Shown in pieces: positions 34,869 through 35,744 of a DNA stretch of 35,744 nt. Below the pieces are notes generated by a model. It was not told the DNA's origin. It ran no database searches and was given only the letters and a program-made list of their open reading frames with translations. The stretch covers positions 1 to 35,744 of the forward strand of contig CAIYGI010000330.1 in the NCBI GenBank assembly GCA_903925685.1. Direction: 5' to 3'. Both the position numbers and the translations under genes were made by a program. Position 1 is the first letter of the stretch. Every line of letters begins with the position of its first letter. This DNA comes from an uncultured bacterium (lineage in GTDB: Bacteria; Verrucomicrobiota; Kiritimatiellia; CAIKKV01; CAIYGI01).

Positions 34869-35579
34869 CTACTGTCCGGACGGCCCGGCGATTTCTTCGA
34901 GGCGCGCCTGTAGTCCCGCCAACTGCGTCTTCAGGTCGGCGACCTCCTGTTCCAAACGATCAAGACGGCTGCCGGCGGACGTCAAGACCTGTGCGGGGGC
35001 GGGTTCGCCTGCCGCGGCGGACGCCGCGACCGGCCCGCAGAGCAACTGCGCCCAGCGCGCCTCGCGGCGGCCCGCCTCGCGCGCGAGTTTGACGGCGAAC
35101 GGACCCTCGCCATGATCGGCCAGCCCTTGCAGGAGCGCCTCCACCGCCGCCAGATCGCCATAGGCATGCATGCGCCCGGCGCGGGTGCGCAATTCGGCGG
35201 CAGTCTGGGGACCGCGCAACAGCAATTCGGCCAGCAGCGGCACGCACTCGTCCGGCACACGATAGACGTCGGCAAAAGAGTGGCGGTACTTGGGAACGCG
35301 GTTGCCGGCCAGCGACACCTGCCATGCCAGCTTCTTATCGCGCAAACTTTCCAAAGCCAGCGCCACGGCGCTTTCGTCAAGCGTCATCAGCGGGTCGCGG
35401 TTGTTCTTCTGGTTGCAGGCCGCGATCAGGGCATTCAAAGTCAGCGGGTAGTACTCGGGCGTCGTGAGTTGCTTCTCGATCAGCGCACCCAGCACGCGCG
35501 CTTCGTCGGTCGTAAGCGTGGGCCAGGCCGACGGCGCTGGCGCGGTTGGCGGAATCGCCGGAGTTTCGGTAATGTTCAT
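34869..35579 (-). CDS. YceH family protein (DUF480)
   Basis: LTTDEARVLGALIEKQLTTPEYYPLTLNALIAACNQKNNRDPLMTLDESAVALALESLRDKKL...VPKYRHSF...ELLLRGPQTAAELRTRAGRMHAYGDLAAVEALLQGL. Confidence 0.95.
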   Translation of the reverse strand: MNITETPAIPPTAPAPSAWPTLTTDEARVLGALIEKQLTTPEYYPLTLNALIAACNQKNNRDPLMTLDESAVALALESLRDKKLAWQVSLAGNRVPKYRHSFADVYRVPDECVPLLAELLLRGPQTAAELRTRAGRMHAYGDLAAVEALLQGLADHGEGPFAVKLAREAGRREARWAQLLCGPVAASAAAGEPAPAQVLTSAGSRLDRLEQEVADLKTQLAGLQARLEEIAGPSGQ

Positions 35580-35744
35580 AAGTGTTCACTCCGCATAGTC
35601 AGTCGAGCCTTTTGCAAAACTCCTAAATTGGCCTGAATTACGAGGTGTGCGGGGTTGACCTTGTCGGACGGGGGGCGGGGTGCCGCTTGATGGGCAGCGG
35701 TATTGCGCGTTGGGCGGTCAGCGGTTCAGCGGACTTCAGTCGCA

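Noticed and set aside
1-35744. CRISPR array, rRNA, prophage module, classical defence islands
   Set aside because: No regularly spaced repeats, rRNA-like segments, phage structural/integrase genes or recognisable defence genes were seen; the DUF4160/DUF2442 pair is the only TA-like candidate.

Overview
This 35.7 kb GC-rich bacterial window looks like an environmental or PVC-type (Verrucomicrobiota/Kiritimatiellota/Lentisphaerota-like) genome; that placement is inference from gene content only. The left ~5.5 kb appears accessory. It holds the 5' end of an IS1595/ISXO2-like transposase running off the left edge, a choice-of-anchor-type C-terminal fragment truncated by that IS end, a sialidase-like protein, a cytosolic ankyrin protein and a large secreted DUF4838 protein. 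It ends at an isolated 3' tRNA fragment (T-arm + acceptor + CCA), which looks like an att-site scar. The rest is mostly housekeeping: HU, tRNA-Ser(GCT), a Zn/Mn-type ABC importer, URO-D family protein, rfbC-rfbD, purA, uppS-cdsA-dxr, M20 amidohydrolase, a gdh / Gfo-Idh-MocA / class-III aminotransferase / asnS run, YgjP-type metallopeptidase, MsbA-like ABC exporter, a HAD hydrolase, hisF-hisH, typA/bipA and yceH (DUF480). The items most worth a second look are: (i) a WecG/TagA-like domain fused to two STAS-like domains, overlapping a lipoprotein-type acetolactate decarboxylase gene; (ii) a DUF4160-DUF2442 pair whose DUF4160 carries an in-frame stop; (iii) a zinc-ribbon/TM/GspG-like fusion; (iv) a secreted ANK+MORN protein; (v) the tRNA 3' fragment and IS junction; (vi) a heptamer tandem repeat abutting the hisH start codon. 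No CRISPR array, rRNA or clear phage module was seen. All family calls come from reading translated sequence by eye; no searches were run.
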